From NCBI GenBank assembly GCA_934746645.1, contig CAKVFE010000003.1, forward strand, positions 95,900-159,899: a DNA stretch of 64,000 nucleotides, in the 5' to 3' direction. The notes below the pieces were generated by a model that was given only the letters and a program-made list of their open reading frames with translations, was not told where the DNA came from and searched no databases. The translations under genes were made by a program, and so were the position numbers. This document shows positions 1-7,962 of this stretch, one piece after another (positions within the stretch are counted from its first letter, which is position 1; every line of letters starts with the position of its first letter). Origin of the DNA: an uncultured Clostridia bacterium. Lineage in GTDB: Bacteria > Bacillota > Clostridia > Christensenellales > UBA1242.

Positions 1-935
1 CAAAATATACTGGATTTGACATTGTCTTGAAGAAGAACAAAGTTACTAAAGAACAACTTGAAGCTGAAATGGACAGAGTTAAAGAACAAAATGTTAGACT
101 TGTAGAAGTTGAAAGAGAAATAAAAGATGGCGATGTTGCTAACATCAATTTCTCAGGCTCTGTTGACGGTGTTAAGTTTGACGGTGGCACAAGCGAAGAC
201 TATGATTTAGGTATCGGTAGCCACAGCTTTATTGAAGGCTTTGAAGAACAACTTATTGGTTTAAAAGCTGGCGAAGATAAAGATGTTAATGTTACATTCC
301 CAACCGAATATCATGTTAAAGAACTTGCTGGCAAACCAGCTGTATTTGCTTGCCATGTAAATTCTGTAAAAGAAAAACAATATCCAGAACTTAATGACGA
401 ATTTGCTTCTAATGTTTCTGAATACGAAACAATGGCTGAATTTAAAGCTCATATGGAAGAACATTTGCAAGAACATTTAGACGAACACGCTAAAGTTGAT
501 GCAGAAAACGAAATCATTGATAAGATTGTTGAAAATACAGAAGTTGAAGTTCCTACTCAAATGGTTGACAATGAACTTGACAATATGATGAAAGATATGG
601 AATATAGACTAATGTATCAAGGTCTAAATCTTGAAGCTTATGCTAACTATATGGGTACAACTGTTGATAAGATTAAAGAAGACAGACGCCCAGATGCTTT
701 AAAATCAGTAAAAGTTAGATTGGCTCTATCTTATATTTTAGATAAAGAAAAAATCACTGTTACAGATAAAGAATTTGACGAAAAGGTTGAAGAAATGGCA
801 AATTCTTCTAAAAAATCTGTAAAAGAAGTAAAAGATTCTTTAACTGAAGATAGAATAAACTATATGAAAAATGATATACTTATGAATAAACTAATTGACT
901 TCTTAATGGAAAAGAATATTAAGAAATCAAAATAG
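1..935 (+). CDS. tig: Trigger factor, 5' end cut off by the window edge
   Basis: Ribosome-associated chaperone that shelters nascent chains in the cytoplasm. The frame is already open at base 3; a TTG at 27 has no Shine-Dalgarno and sits inside conserved sequence, so the true start lies upstream. About 310 residues are visible: the FKBP-type peptidyl-prolyl isomerase domain (about residues 35-118 counted from base 27, including the GSHSFIEGFE segment) and the helical C-terminal arms (about 125-295). The family is normally near 430 residues, so only the ribosome-binding N-terminus is missing. It is followed after 31 bases by clpP, an order common in Bacillota and Proteobacteria. Confidence 0.95.
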   Translation, partial: KYTGFDIVLKKNKVTKEQLEAEMDRVKEQNVRLVEVEREIKDGDVANINFSGSVDGVKFDGGTSEDYDLGIGSHSFIEGFEEQLIGLKAGEDKDVNVTFPTEYHVKELAGKPAVFACHVNSVKEKQYPELNDEFASNVSEYETMAEFKAHMEEHLQEHLDEHAKVDAENEIIDKIVENTEVEVPTQMVDNELDNMMKDMEYRLMYQGLNLEAYANYMGTTVDKIKEDRRPDALKSVKVRLALSYILDKEKITVTDKEFDEKVEEMANSSKKSVKEVKDSLTEDRINYMKNDILMNKLIDFLMEKNIKKSK

Positions 936-966
936 TCTACATCTGTAGTTGAAAAAGGAGAATTGT

Positions 967-1545
967 ATGTTAATACCTTATGTCATTGACCAGACAAGTA
1001 ATGGCGAGCGTAGTTATGATATATATTCTAGACTTTTAGAAGACCGTATCATATTTATTACTGGCGAAATAGATGACAATGTTGCCAACACAGTAGTTGC
1101 ACAACTTATCTATCTTGAAGGTAAAAATGCTGATAAAGATATTTCATTGTATATTAATAGCCCAGGTGGAAGTATCTCTGCTGGTATGGCTATATATGAC
1201 ACTATGAAATATATCAAATGTGATGTATCTACTATTTGTGTAGGACTTGCTGCAAGTATGGGAGCTTTCTTATTGGCTGCTGGTACAAAAGGCAAAAGAA
1301 TGTGCTTACCTAATAGTGAAGTTATGATACATCAACCTTTGAGTGGAGTACAAGGACAAGTAACCGATATACAGATTACTGCTAATCATGTTACTCGTAT
1401 TAAAGAGCGTATGAACAAGATGTTGTCCGAAAATTGTAATCAACCATTGGAAAAAATCCAAAAAGATGTTGAGCGTGATAATTGGATGAATGCTGAAGAA
1501 GCAAAAGAGTATGGACTTGTAGATAAAGTTATAGAAAAAAGATAA
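967..1545 (+). CDS. clpP: ATP-dependent Clp protease proteolytic subunit
   Basis: Serine peptidase that forms the double-heptamer chamber fed by ClpX or ClpC. At 192 residues it has the usual family length. The catalytic triad is visible: Ser97 in GLAASMGA, His122 in MIHQP and Asp171 in ERDNWM. The start is the ATG at 967, because AAAAAGGAG lies just upstream (952-960); an in-frame TTG at 949 would put that ribosome binding site inside the gene. It sits between tig and clpX. No propeptide is obvious. Confidence 0.97.
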   Translation: MLIPYVIDQTSNGERSYDIYSRLLEDRIIFITGEIDDNVANTVVAQLIYLEGKNADKDISLYINSPGGSISAGMAIYDTMKYIKCDVSTICVGLAASMGAFLLAAGTKGKRMCLPNSEVMIHQPLSGVQGQVTDIQITANHVTRIKERMNKMLSENCNQPLEKIQKDVERDNWMNAEEAKEYGLVDKVIEKR

Positions 1546-1561
1546 CTAACAACAAAATGAT

Positions 1562-1630
1562 AAAAGAAGTACGGATAAGCATAATGTTGATTACAACTTT
1601 AGCCAAGGTGTGTACTTCTTTTAATTTTTT
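1562..1630 (+). terminator. Terminator-like hairpin with a long loop between clpP and clpX
   Basis: A perfect 11-bp inverted repeat, AAAAGAAGTAC (1562-1572) and GTACTTCTTTT (1612-1622), is followed by AATTTTTT (1623-1630). The loop is 39 nt, much longer than elsewhere in the window, and the T-run abuts the clpX ribosome binding site AGGAG (1631-1635). It could limit read-through or act as an attenuator. Confidence 0.6.
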
Positions 1631-1639
1631 AGGAGATAT

Positions 1640-2923
1640 ATGAAAAAAGATATTAGTAATATGTATTGTTCGTTTTGTGGAAAAAGTCAGCTTGAAGCAA
1701 AAAGACTTATAAGTAGTCCTGATGGATTGAGTTATATTTGTGAAGATTGTATTTCAGCTTGTAAAGATATACTAACAGAAGAAGATAGACTTACTGGTAC
1801 TGACAAAATTGATTTGCCAACTCCAGAAGTTATTAAACAAATATTAGATGATTATGTTATTGGTCAAGATGACGCTAAAAGAGTGTTGTCTGTTGCTGTT
1901 TACAACCATTATAAGAGAATCAATTATAATATTGATGCTAAGTTTAAAAAAGATGGCGTTGATATGATTGACCTTGACAAAAGCAATGTTCTTTTGATTG
2001 GACCTACTGGTAGTGGTAAAACTTTGTTGGCAAAAACTTTAGCAAGAATATTAAAAGTTCCATTTGCACAAGCAGATGCAACAACTCTTACTGAAGCAGG
2101 ATATGTTGGTGAAGATGTTGAAAATATCTTATTAAAACTTATTCAAAATGCCAATTATGATATTAAAAAAGCTGAGCGTGGTATCATATATATTGATGAA
2201 ATAGATAAGATAACAAAGAAAAGCGAAAATAGAAGTATAACAAGAGATGTATCTGGAGAAGGTGTACAACAGGCACTACTAAAGATAATAGAAAGTACTG
2301 TAGCATCTGTTCCACCACAAGGTGGTCGTAAACATCCACAGCAAGAACTTATCCAAATAGATACTTCCAATATTCTATTTATTTGTGGTGGAGCTTTTGT
2401 AGGATTGAAAAATATTATTGAAAAGCGTACCAATATATCTTCATTGGGATTTAATGCTAGTCTTAATAGTAAAAATGAAGAAGAAAGTACAGGTGAAGTA
2501 TTAAAGAAAATTCAACCTCAAGATTTAATTAAATATGGTCTTATACCCGAATTTGTTGGTAGATTGCCAATAGTTGTTGGTTTAGACGACCTTAACGAAG
2601 ATGCTTTAGTTGATATTATGCAAAAACCTAAAAATGCTATTGTTAAACAATATAAAGAAATGTTTAAGATAGATGGCGTTGATTTAGAGTTTAAACCAGA
2701 AGCTATAAGAGCTGTTGCTAAAAAGGCAATCAAACTTAAAACAGGAGCTAGGGGACTTAGAACAATACTTGAAAATTGTATGCTTGACCTTATGTTCTTG
2801 ACTCCTTCTGATAAGAGTATAAACAAAATTGTTATCACAGAAGACACTGTCAATAATGGTGCAAAACCAGAAATAGTAAGGGTTGATGAAAAACAAGAAA
2901 AAACTAAGTTAGAAACAGCTTAA
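1640..2923 (+). CDS. clpX: ATP-dependent Clp protease ATP-binding subunit ClpX
   Basis: AAA+ unfoldase that recognises tagged substrates, including tmRNA-tagged proteins, and feeds them to ClpP. Its 427 residues are typical. The N-terminal zinc-binding domain shows Cys10, Cys13, Cys34 and Cys37. Walker A is GPTGSGKT (121-128), Walker B is IIYIDEID (about 182-189), and sensor-2 residues follow in the GARGLR segment. The ATG is preceded by AGGAG at 1631. The hairpin upstream may uncouple it partly from clpP. Confidence 0.97.
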   Translation: MKKDISNMYCSFCGKSQLEAKRLISSPDGLSYICEDCISACKDILTEEDRLTGTDKIDLPTPEVIKQILDDYVIGQDDAKRVLSVAVYNHYKRINYNIDAKFKKDGVDMIDLDKSNVLLIGPTGSGKTLLAKTLARILKVPFAQADATTLTEAGYVGEDVENILLKLIQNANYDIKKAERGIIYIDEIDKITKKSENRSITRDVSGEGVQQALLKIIESTVASVPPQGGRKHPQQELIQIDTSNILFICGGAFVGLKNIIEKRTNISSLGFNASLNSKNEEESTGEVLKKIQPQDLIKYGLIPEFVGRLPIVVGLDDLNEDALVDIMQKPKNAIVKQYKEMFKIDGVDLEFKPEAIRAVAKKAIKLKTGARGLRTILENCMLDLMFLTPSDKSINKIVITEDTVNNGAKPEIVRVDEKQEKTKLETA

Positions 2924-2935
2924 ATGGATAATAAT

Positions 2936-2962
2936 AAAAGTGCTATTAATTAGCACTTTTTT
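2936..2962 (+). terminator. Rho-independent terminator after clpX
   Basis: Perfect 10-bp stem AAAAGTGCTA (2936-2945) / TAGCACTTTT (2951-2960) with a 5-nt loop and a run of six T's. It closes the clpX transcript. Confidence 0.9.
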
Positions 2963-3011
2963 GTTTGTTTGGATAAGTATATTTGATATAATAACAATAA
3001 GTAGGTATTTT

Positions 3012-3485
3012 ATGACAAAAATATTGGTTGTAAGTGACACTCACGGTAGTAAATCAGAACTTAAAAAACTTATTTTAGATAATCCTTGTGATTATACTTT
3101 TTTCTTAGGTGATACAACTAATGATATAGATGAAGTTAAAAAAGAGATAGAAATACCTAATTTATATATAGTAAAAGGCAACTGGGATATAGGTTTTAAG
3201 TATAAGACAAGAGAGTACTTAAAAATAGATGACATAAAAATAATGTTGGTGCATGGTCATGGACTAGATGTAAAAAATAATCTCAATACTTTAATTGCCT
3301 TAGCAAAAAAAGAAAAAGTTGATTTAGTTTGTTATGGACATACTCATATTCAAAGAGAAAATATAGTAGACGGAATTGTATTTGTCAATCCAGGTGCGTA
3401 CTCCAATTTTAAAGGTGGACAGTATACTTTTGCTGTTATCCAAATTGATAATAAAAAAATTTCTGTAAATATGTTAAAAAAATAA
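3012..3485 (+). CDS. YfcE/MJ0936-type metallophosphodiesterase
   Basis: Small calcineurin-like phosphoesterase of the YfcE/MJ0936 family, 157 residues. The metal-binding series is complete: D-T-H near residue 9, GDTTND near 35, GNWD near 60, GHGH near 82 and GHTH near 107. These hold a two-metal centre that hydrolyses phosphodiesters; the natural substrate is not evident. The frame extends upstream into the clpX terminator, so I start at the ATG at 3012, which follows a modest AAGTAGGT. It is a single-gene unit just upstream of the tRNA operon promoter. Confidence 0.88.
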   Translation: MTKILVVSDTHGSKSELKKLILDNPCDYTFFLGDTTNDIDEVKKEIEIPNLYIVKGNWDIGFKYKTREYLKIDDIKIMLVHGHGLDVKNNLNTLIALAKKEKVDLVCYGHTHIQRENIVDGIVFVNPGAYSNFKGGQYTFAVIQIDNKKISVNMLKK

Positions 3486-3495
3486 AAATAATTTG

Positions 3496-3524
3496 TTGAC
3501 ACGGACTATCTTTAATGGTATTAT
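3496..3524 (+). promoter_or_regulatory. Near-consensus sigma-A promoter of the tRNA operon
   Basis: TTGACA (3496-3501), a 17-bp spacer and TATTAT (3519-3524), placed 38 bases before the first tRNA. This is a strong vegetative promoter suited to stable RNA. Confidence 0.85.
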
Positions 3525-3561
3525 ATTATTGCTTTTGTAGAAAGCGGGCAGGGAATTAGAT

Positions 3562-3635
3562 GCGGATGTAGCTCAATGGTAGAGCTCTAGCCTTCCAAGC
3601 TAGTAACGTGGGTTCGATTCCCATCATCCGCTCCA
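3562..3635 (+). tRNA. tRNA-Gly(TCC)
   Basis: Acceptor arms GCGGATG / CATCCGC, anticodon loop CTTCCAA (anticodon TCC, reads GGA), GGTTCGATTCC T arm and encoded CCA at 3633-3635. First of six tRNAs in a row. Confidence 0.97.
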
Positions 3636-3673
3636 TTATTAGTAGGGTATAAATTGTTAATTTCCAGATATAT

Positions 3674-3750
3674 GCGCCAGTAGCTCAGCTGGATAGAGCA
3701 TCGCCCTTCTAAGGCGAGGGTCGGGGGTTCGAATCCCTTCTGGCGTACCA
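3674..3750 (+). tRNA. tRNA-Arg(TCT)
   Basis: Acceptor GCGCCAG pairs with CTGGCGT (one G-T pair), anticodon loop CTTCTAA (anticodon TCT, reads AGA), CCA encoded. Second tRNA of the cluster. Confidence 0.97.
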
Positions 3751-3758
3751 TTTACTAT

Positions 3759-3836
3759 GGTGGATATAGTTCAGTTGGCTAGAACGCTAGATTGTGGCTC
3801 TAGAGGTCGTGGGTTCAAGTCCCACTATTCACCCCA
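3759..3836 (+). tRNA. tRNA-His(GTG)
   Basis: Anticodon loop TTGTGGC (anticodon GTG). Acceptor GTGGATA / TATTCAC. The extra G-1 typical of tRNA-His is encoded at 3759, opposite C at the discriminator position (3833). CCA encoded. Confidence 0.97.
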
Positions 3837-3860
3837 TTATTTTAAAACTTTATATACCGT

Positions 3861-3935
3861 TGGGGTGTAGCCAAGCGGTAAGGCACGAGACTTTGACTCT
3901 CGCATGCGTAGGTTCAAATCCTGCCACCCCAGCCA
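3861..3935 (+). tRNA. tRNA-Gln(TTG)
   Basis: Acceptor TGGGGTG / CACCCCA with the U1-A72 pair usual for tRNA-Gln, anticodon loop CTTTGAC (anticodon TTG), discriminator G, CCA encoded. Confidence 0.97.
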
Positions 3936-3944
3936 TTATTTTAT

Positions 3945-4020
3945 GGCCCATTAGCTCAGTAGGTAGAGCACATGACTTTTAATCATGGTGTCCCGAGTTC
4001 GACTCTCGGATGGGTCACCA
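3945..4020 (+). tRNA. tRNA-Lys(TTT)
   Basis: Acceptor GGCCCAT / ATGGGTC, anticodon loop CTTTTAA (anticodon TTT), T arm GAGTTCGACTC, CCA encoded. Confidence 0.97.
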
Positions 4021-4024
4021 ATAT

Positions 4025-4107
4025 GCGGACGTGGCGGAACTGGCAGACGCGCTAGACTTAGGCTCTAGTTGGAAACAGTGGGGGTTCAAGTCCCTTCGTC
4101 CGCACCA
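4025..4107 (+). tRNA. tRNA-Leu(TAG)
   Basis: Acceptor GCGGACG / CGTCCGC, anticodon loop CTTAGGC (anticodon TAG, reads CTA), a long class II variable arm (TTGGAAACAGTGG region) and encoded CCA. Last tRNA of the operon. Confidence 0.97.
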
Positions 4108-4110
4108 AAG

Positions 4111-4141
4111 AATAGACCATAATTATTATGGTTTATTTTTT
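4111..4141 (+). terminator. Terminator of the tRNA operon
   Basis: Near-perfect 12-bp stem AATAGACCATAA (4111-4122) / TTATGGTTTATT (4126-4137, one mismatch) with a 3-nt loop, then T's. It starts four bases after the tRNA-Leu CCA. Confidence 0.85.
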
Positions 4142-4155
4142 TATCCTTAATAAAG

Positions 4156-4184
4156 AGTGTCAATATTAACATTGACACTTTTTT
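4156..4184 (+). terminator. Second, back-up terminator after the tRNA operon
   Basis: Perfect 9-bp stem AGTGTCAAT (4156-4164) / ATTGACACT (4171-4179) followed by T's. Two hairpins in tandem are common after strong stable-RNA operons. Confidence 0.85.
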
Positions 4185-4290
4185 ATGCATATTAACTTAA
4201 ATGTTTCAATAAATATATTTAATATTTATATTATTTTATAAACTTAAGTTTGTAATAACAAAAATAAAAAATCTTTTTTGGTTTTTGGGT

Positions 4291-4319
4291 TGATTGTTTC
4301 AACTTTTAGTGTTATAATC
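4291..4319 (+). promoter_or_regulatory. Promoter of the antiporter/mgtC operon
   Basis: TTGATT (4291-4296), 17-bp spacer and TATAAT (4314-4319), with the extended -10 dinucleotide TG at 4311-4312. It lies 31 bases before the ATG at 4350. Confidence 0.8.
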
Positions 4320-4349
4320 CATTACTATTGAGATAAAAAGGGGAAAGTC

Positions 4350-5807
4350 ATGACTTGGTTTGTTGATTTGTTAAGCAAAACCGAACCAGTTACGCAGGTA
4401 ATAGTGTCTTTGGCTGTTATGTTGACATTTGGATTTTTGTTGACACGACTTACCAAACTCGTTAAGTTGCCTAATGTCACTGGATACATATTAGCAGGTA
4501 TTATTATTGGACCATATTGTCTTAATCTTGTACCATCTAATATTATTGGAAATTTGGATTTTATATCCGATATAGCACTTGCATTTATAGCATTTAGTGT
4601 TGGAGAATTTTTTAAACTTGATACTTTAAAAAAGAGTGGTTGGAAAATAATTGTTCTTACTATTTTTGAAGCACTTATGGCATCTATAGTTGTATTTATA
4701 GTAATGTATGCTATTCTACATTTAAGTTTATCATTCTCTATTGTATTGGCTGCACTAGCTTCTGCTACAGCTCCAGCTTCTACTATTATGACTATTCGTC
4801 AGACTAAATCTAAAGGTGACTTTGTAGATACCTTATTGCAAGTTGTCGCATTAGATGATGTGGTAAGTTTGGTTGCATATAGCGTAGCTATTTCTGTTGC
4901 TTTAGCTTCTATGGGTGGCAATGGATTTAGTTTTGATGTTATTGTCTTGCCAATACTTAAAAATTTGGCTTGCTTAGTTATTGGTGCTGGATTTGGTTTC
5001 TTATTAGCATTGCTTATGAGAGTAAAACATAGTTCGGACAATAGATTGATTATTGTTATTTGTGTATTATTTTTATTCTGTGCTATAGGTTCAATGCTTA
5101 ATGTGTCGCCATTGCTTGGTTGTATGATAATTGGTACAGTATATATCAATGTTACTAAAGATGAAAAATTGTTCTTACAAGTCAACTATTTTAGTCCACC
5201 AATATTATTATTGTTCTTTGTAAGTTCTGGATTGAAATTTAACTTTTCATCATTGTTTGCAGGTTCAAGTGTAATATCTACAATTCCACTATGGTCTATT
5301 GGTTTAATATATTTCTTTGTGAGAATTGTAGGTAAATATCTTGGTGCTTATTTAGGATGTTTGACTATAAAGAAAAAGAAAGAAGTACGCAATTATCTAG
5401 GACTTGCACTTATACCACAAGCAGGTGTTGCTATTGGTCTAGCTGCTTTGGGTGCAAGAACTTTGGGTGGAGATGTTGGTGACGCATTGCAGACTATAAT
5501 TTTGGCATCAAGCGTGCTATATGAAATGGTGGGGCCAGCTTGTGCTAAACTTTCTTTGTACTTGTCAAAATCATATTCTAACAAATTGGAAGATGTGACA
5601 GAAGTTGAAGAAGTTAAACCTGATGGTCAAGAAAAAACTGAAGCCGAATTATTGATAGAGCGTATACAAGCTATTGAAAAGGCTAACAAACAAACTATTC
5701 CACAAGAAACAAAAGAAGAAGAGGCATTTACAGAAGCAGGACAAGAAACTGAGCTGGAAATGTACTACAACGATTTTAGAAATCGTAACGCAAGAAGAAG
5801 ATTTTAA
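4350..5807 (+). CDS. CPA2-family cation:proton antiporter
   Basis: Integral membrane monovalent cation/proton antiporter of the Kef/NapA type, 485 residues. About 12 hydrophobic segments fill residues 15-410. The paired acidic residues expected in the transport core are in ALDDVVSL (about 167-174), after the ATAPASTIM segment. There is no C-terminal TrkA-N (KTN) domain; instead a charged tail of about 80 residues, rich in Glu and Lys, ends the protein. Ribosome binding site AGGGGAAAG precedes the ATG. It is followed 11 bases later by the MgtC-like gene and probably co-transcribed with it. The transported ion cannot be told from sequence. Confidence 0.88.
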   Translation: MTWFVDLLSKTEPVTQVIVSLAVMLTFGFLLTRLTKLVKLPNVTGYILAGIIIGPYCLNLVPSNIIGNLDFISDIALAFIAFSVGEFFKLDTLKKSGWKIIVLTIFEALMASIVVFIVMYAILHLSLSFSIVLAALASATAPASTIMTIRQTKSKGDFVDTLLQVVALDDVVSLVAYSVAISVALASMGGNGFSFDVIVLPILKNLACLVIGAGFGFLLALLMRVKHSSDNRLIIVICVLFLFCAIGSMLNVSPLLGCMIIGTVYINVTKDEKLFLQVNYFSPPILLLFFVSSGLKFNFSSLFAGSSVISTIPLWSIGLIYFFVRIVGKYLGAYLGCLTIKKKKEVRNYLGLALIPQAGVAIGLAALGARTLGGDVGDALQTIILASSVLYEMVGPACAKLSLYLSKSYSNKLEDVTEVEEVKPDGQEKTEAELLIERIQAIEKANKQTIPQETKEEEAFTEAGQETELEMYYNDFRNRNARRRF

Positions 5808-5818
5808 AGGAGTTTAAT

Positions 5819-6541
5819 ATGAATATTATTGATCCACTATCAAAAGTTATGGGGCAATGGTCAGCTACAATAACTATTGGTTCTATATTTTTAAGATTAT
5901 TTTTAACAATTTTGCTTTCAGCTATTTTAGGTTGTGAAAGAGCAAGCAAGCGTCATTCTGCTGGTTTAAGAACATTTATGGTTGTTTCACTAGCATCTAC
6001 TATTGCAGGTATGATTGATATGTTTTTAATAGAAACTTATGGTATCAAATTTGCATTTATATCCGTAGCAGTTATTGTTGCATTGGCATCACTAAGCAAC
6101 AACTCTGTTATATTCTCAGCAAAAAGCCAAATTAAAGGTTTAACAACAGCAGTAAGTCTTTGGGCTTGTGGTATTATTGGATTAAGCATTGGTGTTGGTT
6201 TTTATACAATAGCACTTATTAGTTTTGCTATTTTACTATGCAGTTTGTCATTATTACCAGCAGCAGAAAGATACTTGAAAAATCGTTCTAACCATTTTGA
6301 AATTCATCTAGAACTTGACAATAAGAGCAATTTGCCTCGTTTTATGAATACAATTAGAGAATTGGGACTTAGAATTGACGAAATAGAACTTAACTCAGCA
6401 TATTTAAATTCTGGTTTAAGCGTATATAGTATTTGCTTAACAATTATTAGTCCAGAACTTAAAAAATATAAAACACATACCGAAATTATTTCTGCAATTC
6501 AATCACTAGAATATGTTAATCATATTGAAGAAATGAAATAA
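5819..6541 (+). CDS. MgtC/SapB family membrane protein
   Basis: 240 residues. The first ~150 form the MgtC domain: several membrane segments and the family motif GCERASKRHSAGLRT (about 38-52). The last ~75 residues form a soluble ACT-like tail. MgtC proteins act in the cytoplasmic membrane; in pathogens they affect magnesium limitation responses and F-type ATPase, but their role in gut or environmental Bacillota is unclear. A strong AAAGGAG precedes the start. It lies in an operon with the upstream antiporter, which suggests ion homeostasis. Confidence 0.88.
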   Translation: MNIIDPLSKVMGQWSATITIGSIFLRLFLTILLSAILGCERASKRHSAGLRTFMVVSLASTIAGMIDMFLIETYGIKFAFISVAVIVALASLSNNSVIFSAKSQIKGLTTAVSLWACGIIGLSIGVGFYTIALISFAILLCSLSLLPAAERYLKNRSNHFEIHLELDNKSNLPRFMNTIRELGLRIDEIELNSAYLNSGLSVYSICLTIISPELKKYKTHTEIISAIQSLEYVNHIEEMK

Positions 6542-6550
6542 TAATTAAAG

Positions 6551-6576
6551 CCTTAACATTATTGTTAAGGTTTTTT
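6551..6576 (+). terminator. Terminator after the mgtC-like gene
   Basis: 8-bp stem CCTTAACA (6551-6558) / TGTTAAGG (6563-6570), 4-nt loop, six T's. Confidence 0.88.
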
Positions 6577-6655
6577 GTCTATAGTGCAAAAATTAAATGC
6601 AAAAGTGTTTAATTTATGGTATATTGGTAAAGAACATAATTAAAAGGAAACTAAT

Positions 6656-7036
6656 ATGGTTGAAGAAGAAGGATATATACTAAAACAAATTAAAGCAGTT
6701 GCAAAAGCTATTGCAAAAATATTGTTTAATAGAGATAGTTACGATTATGTGTTACCAAAAGACGGTAAATATAATCAATACGACAATTTGTATCTTACAA
6801 TAATGGGACTTGCTGATAACAACAAATTTAATGAAGCAGAAGATTTGTTGTTTGAAAATATTGATGGTCGCAATGCTGTTTATATGCAAATTGCATTTGC
6901 TTTTTATGAAAAACTTGCAGGTTTAAGTGACGATGTCCTTAAAGCCAACAACTTTAGTAAAGAAGAAGTTGAACAAGGTTTTATTGATGTTTTGAAGATG
7001 TACAACATAAGAGTAGACAAACAAAAGAGTGAATAA
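6656..7036 (+). CDS. Small helical cytoplasmic protein (DUF6483-like)
   Basis: 126 residues, no signal peptide or membrane segment. The opening (YILKQIKAVAKAIAKILF) and the helical repeat-like rest resemble the short Bacillota proteins grouped as DUF6483; I rely on memory for that match. The middle (residues 45-100) looks like a tetratricopeptide-like helical pair. The function is unknown. It is followed after one base by the inositol-monophosphatase-family gene, so the two are likely co-transcribed. Confidence 0.7.
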   Translation: MVEEEGYILKQIKAVAKAIAKILFNRDSYDYVLPKDGKYNQYDNLYLTIMGLADNNKFNEAEDLLFENIDGRNAVYMQIAFAFYEKLAGLSDDVLKANNFSKEEVEQGFIDVLKMYNIRVDKQKSE

Positions 7037-7037
7037 T

Positions 7038-7793
7038 ATGGATTATAACAAACTAGCGAAAAAAGTAGCAAAAATCGTAAAAAGTGCAAGTAAAATATAT
7101 TACAAACAAGACTTTTTTGAGATGGAAGAGCGTCATAAATACGAAAAAGATGACGTAACCAACAACGATGTTGCAACTCAAAATTATCTACAATACAAAT
7201 TGTCACAACTTATCCCTAGCAGTGGTTTTATTGGCGAAGAAGGCTGTAGTAGTAATGTGAGTGACAATGGATATGTATGGATAATTGACCCTATTGATGG
7301 TACTCAAAACTATAAAAAGGGTATACCTTTGTATGGTACACAACTAGCTTTGCAATATAATGGCGAAACAGTGATAAGTGTTATATATTTTCCAGTTCAA
7401 AAGCAAATGTATATTGCTACTCCTACTAAAGCTACACTTAATGGTAAACCTATACATGTATCAGACGAAAAAGATTTAAAATGGTCTGGTGCTTGTGTTT
7501 GTAACTATAGAGGATATATTGAAATAGAAGATAAATTTAAAATCCAACATACACTTGTATCTACATTAAAAACAGTTCGTATTTTGGGTTGTTCGGCACT
7601 TAATTATGCATTATGTGCTTGTGGCAAAATGGAACTTGTTGTTGTCTTTGGTGACACTGTATGGGATTTGTATCCGGGTAAGTTTTTAATAGAACAAGCA
7701 GGTGGCAAAGTCTATACTAATGACCAACTACAGTTACATATTGCTGGTAGTGTAGAAATGGTTAATAAAATTATAAAATTGTTAGGTGTTTAA
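7038..7793 (+). CDS. Inositol monophosphatase family protein (first copy)
   Basis: 251 residues. The Li-sensitive, Mg-dependent phosphatase fold is shown by GEEG (metal ligand Glu), IDPIDGTQNY (metal and phosphate binding) and VWDLYPGKFLIEQAGG near the C-terminus. Members act on inositol phosphates, PAP or fructose-1,6-bisphosphate; the substrate cannot be assigned here. The start is the ATG at 7038, one base after the stop of the preceding gene, consistent with coupled translation. A second family member lies at 62660-63412. Confidence 0.88.
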   Translation: MDYNKLAKKVAKIVKSASKIYYKQDFFEMEERHKYEKDDVTNNDVATQNYLQYKLSQLIPSSGFIGEEGCSSNVSDNGYVWIIDPIDGTQNYKKGIPLYGTQLALQYNGETVISVIYFPVQKQMYIATPTKATLNGKPIHVSDEKDLKWSGACVCNYRGYIEIEDKFKIQHTLVSTLKTVRILGCSALNYALCACGKMELVVVFGDTVWDLYPGKFLIEQAGGKVYTNDQLQLHIAGSVEMVNKIIKLLGV

Positions 7794-7809
7794 ACTCCTA
7801 ACTTTTTTT
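7781..7809 (+). terminator. Terminator overlapping the end of the phosphatase gene
   Basis: Stem GTTAGG (7781-7786) / CCTAAC (7797-7802), extended inward by GTTT/AAAC, then seven T's. The left arm lies within the last codons and the stop codon sits in the loop. Confidence 0.8.
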
Positions 7810-7962
7810 ATTTGTGATTATTATATTTTACCTTTTTTATGTGTGTATTTGGGTAAAATAACAGCAAAAGATAAAAATATACTTTAAGATATTTGCAACA
7901 AATTGGTAATTAATATATACTTTATATGTATATATTAAATATATTATATGGAGATAGAGTGT

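Noticed and set aside
3794..3982. Open frame across the tRNA array
   Set aside because: Runs through tRNA-His, tRNA-Gln and tRNA-Lys, which are certain; no start signal.
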